Shown piece by piece: positions 61,240 through 64,000 of a DNA stretch of 64,000 nucleotides. Under the pieces are notes generated by a model. That model was given only the letters and a program-made list of their open reading frames with translations. It was not told the origin of the DNA and ran no database searches. The DNA is from Gemmiger sp. An120 (lineage in GTDB: Bacteria; Bacillota; Clostridia; Oscillospirales; Ruminococcaceae). Each line of letters opens with the position of its first letter. Position 1 is the stretch's first letter. The stretch lies in NCBI RefSeq assembly GCF_002160955.1, contig NZ_NFLN01000001.1, forward strand, positions 124,001-188,000. The letters run 5' to 3'. The translations under genes and the position numbers were made by a program.

Positions 61240-62220
61240 TCAGGCGGTCATAAGCTGGTAGGGGATTGCAAAGGTCTGGCCATCGGGCTGGATATCCTGC
61301 CCCTGCCCCACAAAACTCAGGGTGGCCGCATTCTTCAGCATGGCGGCGGTCAGCCGGGAAGCTTCCGCACCGTCGTACCAGGCCACCGCCAGAGCGCGGC
61401 CGCTCTCGATCAGCTCGGCGGCTTCGGTTTCGCTGCCGGCGGTGGTCAGCACGGGCAGCAAAGCCCCCTCGCCCCACCAGGCCAGGGACGGCCGTGCCAG
61501 TTCCATGGCCTCCAGCGCCTGCGGATCGGAAAAGAACAGGATTTCCGGCTGGGCGGCAGGCTCGGCCAGTTCCAGGGCGGCCTGCTCAGCCAGATCCTGC
61601 ATGCCGGCACTGAGAGAACCGGCGTCGGCGGTATAGACGCCGTAGTGCTCGCATTCGTCCAGAATATATTTTTTCAGGGTAGCAGAGCCGGAGAACCCGG
61701 TGTTCCCGGCCCACACATACTGCAGCAGCAGATCGCCGTTCTGATCGGCGGCCGTTCCGTCACGGAAAAGCATCGCCGCTTCCTGCCCCAGCAGTTCGCC
61801 GGCCTGGGCGGGGTCGCTGCCTACGTACCAGCAGTTTTCGTATTCCAGTGCCGCCCGGCCCGGATATTCCCCCAGCCAGATCATGGGAATCTGGTATTCG
61901 GCGGCCAGCGAGGAAAAGGCAGCCGGATCCTCGGGCGCCTGCGCCATGTCCAGCACCAGCGCCAGCGCGCCCTGCTCCAGCAGGGTGCGGGCCTGTTCCA
62001 GCGGGTCACCGGAAACGCTGACCACATTCAGCACCAGATCATCGCCCAGCTGCCCGGCAATCTGCTCGGGAAAGGCCCCGCCTGCGGCATCCTGCCAGAT
62101 ATACCCGACCATGGGGGCTTCATCAAAATAGCCGCCCAGCAGCAGGGCGGCATATCCGCAGGCACACAGGGCGCCTACCACCAGATAAAACTTGAGAATA
62201 CGGAGAAGATAGCGGTTCAT
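61240..62220 (-). CDS. Sugar-type periplasmic substrate-binding protein
   Basis: 326 residues: an N-terminal hydrophobic segment (LRILKFYLVVGALCACGYAA), either a signal-anchor or a weak lipobox, then a type 1 periplasmic-binding fold (PMVGYIWQDAAGGAFPEQIA; LLEQGALALVLDMAQAPEDP; VGSDPAQAGELLGQEAA; ILFFSDPQALEAMEL). It should bind a sugar or similar solute outside the membrane. No permease is nearby; instead it follows an AraC regulator on the same strand by 13 bases, so it may be the sensor part of a regulatory pair. Confidence 0.8.
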   Translation of the reverse strand: MNRYLLRILKFYLVVGALCACGYAALLLGGYFDEAPMVGYIWQDAAGGAFPEQIAGQLGDDLVLNVVSVSGDPLEQARTLLEQGALALVLDMAQAPEDPAAFSSLAAEYQIPMIWLGEYPGRAALEYENCWYVGSDPAQAGELLGQEAAMLFRDGTAADQNGDLLLQYVWAGNTGFSGSATLKKYILDECEHYGVYTADAGSLSAGMQDLAEQAALELAEPAAQPEILFFSDPQALEAMELARPSLAWWGEGALLPVLTTAGSETEAAELIESGRALAVAWYDGAEASRLTAAMLKNAATLSFVGQGQDIQPDGQTFAIPYQLMTA

Positions 62221-62233
62221 AGGATGCGGTTCC

Positions 62234-63085
62234 TTACTTTTCAGAGGTGGATGGATGCTCAAAGCTGGCCATGTATTTGCTGGGAGGTACCCCTTTGGCC
62301 TTTTTGAACACCCGCGAAAAATAAAACTGGTCAAAAAATCCCACCGATACCGCAATCTCAGCAATGGAAAGCTGCGAGGTGCGCAGCAGCGCACAGGCTT
62401 CGTTGATGCGGTAACTGGTCAGGTAATCGATGGGGCTTTGCCCCACATTACTCATGAATACCCGGTACAGATGGCTCCGGCTTACCCCCACGGCCTTGGC
62501 AATGTCGTCGATGCTGATGTCCTGGGAGTAGTTGAACTGGATGTACTTGATGGCGTTAAGCACATACTGGGAACTGGAATTTCCGGTACGGCTTTCCATT
62601 TCCTGCGCTTCCTTGATCAGGTTGGCCATAAACAGGTACAGATACCCCACCATCATGGCTTCGTTCTGCGGCTCCGGGCCCCGATGCAGATAGATGCAGT
62701 GCAGCAGCTCTTTCAGGGTTTCCGTGTCCTTGCAGCGGTGCACAGGGCGGGCATCGGTAAACGGGGTCTGCTGCACAAATTTGCTGGCAAACGCACCGTT
62801 GAACCCCACCCAGTAGTATTCCCAGGGATCCTGCAGATCGGCGGTGTAGCTGATCAGCTGGTTGGGCTTGATCAAAAACAGCTGCCCGGCTTCCAGGGGA
62901 TAGGCCTGCTGGCCCACCCGGTAGGTTCCCTTGCCGGATACCACCAGATGGATCAGATAGTGATCCCGGATACCAGGGCCCCAGGTGTAGCCCGGGGTGC
63001 AGGACTCCAGCCCGCAGTTGAAGATGGAAAGCTCCACGTTATCCGTATAATTCTGTTTGAATGACTGTTTGTAGACACCCGACAC
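62234..63085 (-). CDS. AraC-family transcriptional regulator
   Basis: This 283-residue protein has an N-terminal cupin-like sensing domain (HLVVSGKGTYRVGQQAYPLE, AGQLFLIKPNQL) and two C-terminal helix-turn-helices (SIDDIAKAVGVSRSHLYRVF; SIAEIAVSVGFFDQFYFSRV with KGVPPSKY). It probably responds to a sugar. Start GTG 63085 has GGGAGG eight bases upstream; the longer frame overlaps that site. It is co-transcribed with the substrate-binding protein. Confidence 0.92.
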   Translation of the reverse strand: MSGVYKQSFKQNYTDNVELSIFNCGLESCTPGYTWGPGIRDHYLIHLVVSGKGTYRVGQQAYPLEAGQLFLIKPNQLISYTADLQDPWEYYWVGFNGAFASKFVQQTPFTDARPVHRCKDTETLKELLHCIYLHRGPEPQNEAMMVGYLYLFMANLIKEAQEMESRTGNSSSQYVLNAIKYIQFNYSQDISIDDIAKAVGVSRSHLYRVFMSNVGQSPIDYLTSYRINEACALLRTSQLSIAEIAVSVGFFDQFYFSRVFKKAKGVPPSKYMASFEHPSTSEK

Positions 63086-63177
63086 AGCAAACACCTCCCG
63101 CCTGTACGCTGACCATTATACCAGATGATTCAACAAAAGTCCATGTTTCTGGACGAAAAAAGCCACAGATACGCAAA

Positions 63178-63208
63178 CTTCCCCCTCTGCAAAGGCGGAG
63201 AGGGAAGA
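63178..63208 (-). terminator. Hairpin after P-type ATPase gene
   Basis: The stem CTTCCC..CTCTGC / GCGGAGAGGGAAG has a short loop and lies just after the ATPase stop at 63233 in its direction of reading. It separates that gene from the AraC unit. Confidence 0.6.
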
Positions 63209-63232
63209 AAAAATGCATATGAACACAAAAAA

Positions 63233-64000
63233 TCAGGTGTCCTTGCGGGGAACTTTCAGCGCACGCATGGCGTTCAGAATGGCGATAATGGCCACACCCA
63301 CATCGGCGAAGACGGCGCCCCACATGGTGGCCATACGCAGCACACCCAGCAGCAGGAAAATCCCCTTGACGCCCAGGGCAAACACAATGTTCTGGCGGGC
63401 AATCCGCAGGGTGCGGCGGGCGATTTCCACCGCCAGGGCAATTTTGGCGGGGTCGTCGTCCATCAGAACAACGTCGGCCGCTTCGATGGCGGCGTCGGAA
63501 CCCAGCGCGCCCATGGCAACACCCACGTCTGCGCGGGAGAGTACCGGCGCGTCGTTTACGCCGTCTCCCACAAAGGCCAGCTGACCGCCGGGCGCCTTGG
63601 TTTCCAGCAGATCCTCCACGTGCTGTACCTTGTCGGCGGGCAGCAGCCCGGCATGGATCTCATCCAGCGCCAGAGGGGCGGCCGCGGCTTTGGCAGCCGT
63701 CTCCGAGTCGCCGGTAAGCATAACGGTGCGGCGCACACCCAGCTGTTTCAGACGGCCGATCGCTTCGGCGGCAGTAGGCTTCAGCTGGTCGGCAATGCGG
63801 ATATATCCCAGGCAGGCTCCGCTGCGGGCCACATACACCAGGGTACCTGCTTCGCTGCATCCCGGTACGCGCAGCCCGTGGTCTTCCAGCAGTCGGGCGT
63901 TGCCTACCAGTACTTCCTGCCCGTCTACCATCGCCCGGACGCCCCGTCCGGCAATTTCTTCCACATCCCGTGCCCGTTCGGCTGCCAGTTCCCCGCCGCA
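63233..64000 (-). CDS. Heavy-metal P1B-type ATPase, C-terminal part
   Basis: The frame is open from the window edge to the stop at 63233 (255 residues). It covers the end of the nucleotide-binding domain and the P-domain: TVMLTGDSETAAKAAA, FVGDGVNDAPVLSRADVGVA, then two C-terminal helices. This matches ZntA/CadA-type exporters of Zn, Cd or Pb rather than CopA, but metal choice depends on upstream residues outside the window. Confidence 0.9.
   Translation of the reverse strand, partial: CGGELAAERARDVEEIAGRGVRAMVDGQEVLVGNARLLEDHGLRVPGCSEAGTLVYVARSGACLGYIRIADQLKPTAAEAIGRLKQLGVRRTVMLTGDSETAAKAAAAPLALDEIHAGLLPADKVQHVEDLLETKAPGGQLAFVGDGVNDAPVLSRADVGVAMGALGSDAAIEAADVVLMDDDPAKIALAVEIARRTLRIARQNIVFALGVKGIFLLLGVLRMATMWGAVFADVGVAIIAILNAMRALKVPRKDT

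Noticed and set aside
1-64000. CRISPR arrays, tRNA or rRNA genes
   Set aside because: I saw no regularly spaced repeats, no cloverleaf-type GGTTCGAATC-like T-arms in a suitable context, and no rRNA-like stretches.

Overview
The window looks like a chromosome segment from a gut Clostridia bacterium, probably Oscillospiraceae of the Faecalibacterium/Gemmiger type. This is inferred from the GC-rich backbone genes, their families (YitT, PadR plus DUF2812, an ECF sigma/zf-HC2 pair, an exported FMN/FAD flavoprotein, RlmD) and the Shine-Dalgarno style. Two blocks of less GC-rich accessory DNA interrupt the backbone. No tRNA, rRNA or CRISPR array was seen.

Layout. 1-950 is backbone: the start of an M16C metallopeptidase and the 3' stub of a broken gene. 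950 to about 37,150 is a composite island. It holds (a) a sigma-factor/zinc-ribbon membrane operon (1.0-3.4 kb); (b) a leftward block built around an accessory NAD-dependent DNA ligase, a YkgJ cysteine-cluster protein and several unknown proteins, ending with an XRE regulator and an AAA/DUF4143 ATPase (3.5-12.1 kb); (c) a resolvase with a res-like region; (d) a 12-TM LuxR-type regulator followed by a nine-gene rightward run of lipoproteins, zinc-ribbon, TPR and signal-peptide proteins (15.3-25.8 kb); (e) a macro-domain protein; and (f) a stretch from 26.6 to 37.1 kb in which almost every gene is cut at one or both ends (NhaC antiporter, metallophosphoesterase, type III restriction subunit, ECF-type ABC ATPase, serine recombinase, ISAs1 transposase, Tn916-type integrase). 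37.5-45.9 kb is backbone again. It includes a flavoprotein gene with no stop codon and a DUF2812 gene with two frameshifts.

45,918-59,888 is a second, simpler element, about 14 kb long, carried by a large serine recombinase and inserted into the 3' end of rlmD. The recombinase gene and rlmD both cross the element boundary in the same codon phase at an ACG-GT core (VETV in both proteins). Rejoining the ends on paper gives an ordinary RlmD ending VETVILLSR and a recombinase carrying the 93-residue tail that now sits on RlmD. Integration therefore appears to move a protein domain from the recombinase to the host rRNA methyltransferase. This is the most striking observation in the window. The cargo includes a RhuM-family protein, a row of immunity-like genes and lipoproteins (49.1-54.5 kb), IS110 debris, and a protein made of seven zinc ribbons around a nuclease-like domain (57.7-59.5 kb).

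59.6-64 kb is backbone: rlmD, a sugar-type substrate-binding protein, an AraC regulator and the end of a heavy-metal P-type ATPase. The unusually dense broken genes between 26.6 and 40.6 kb could reflect decay by recombination or an assembly artefact. The sequence alone does not decide between them.
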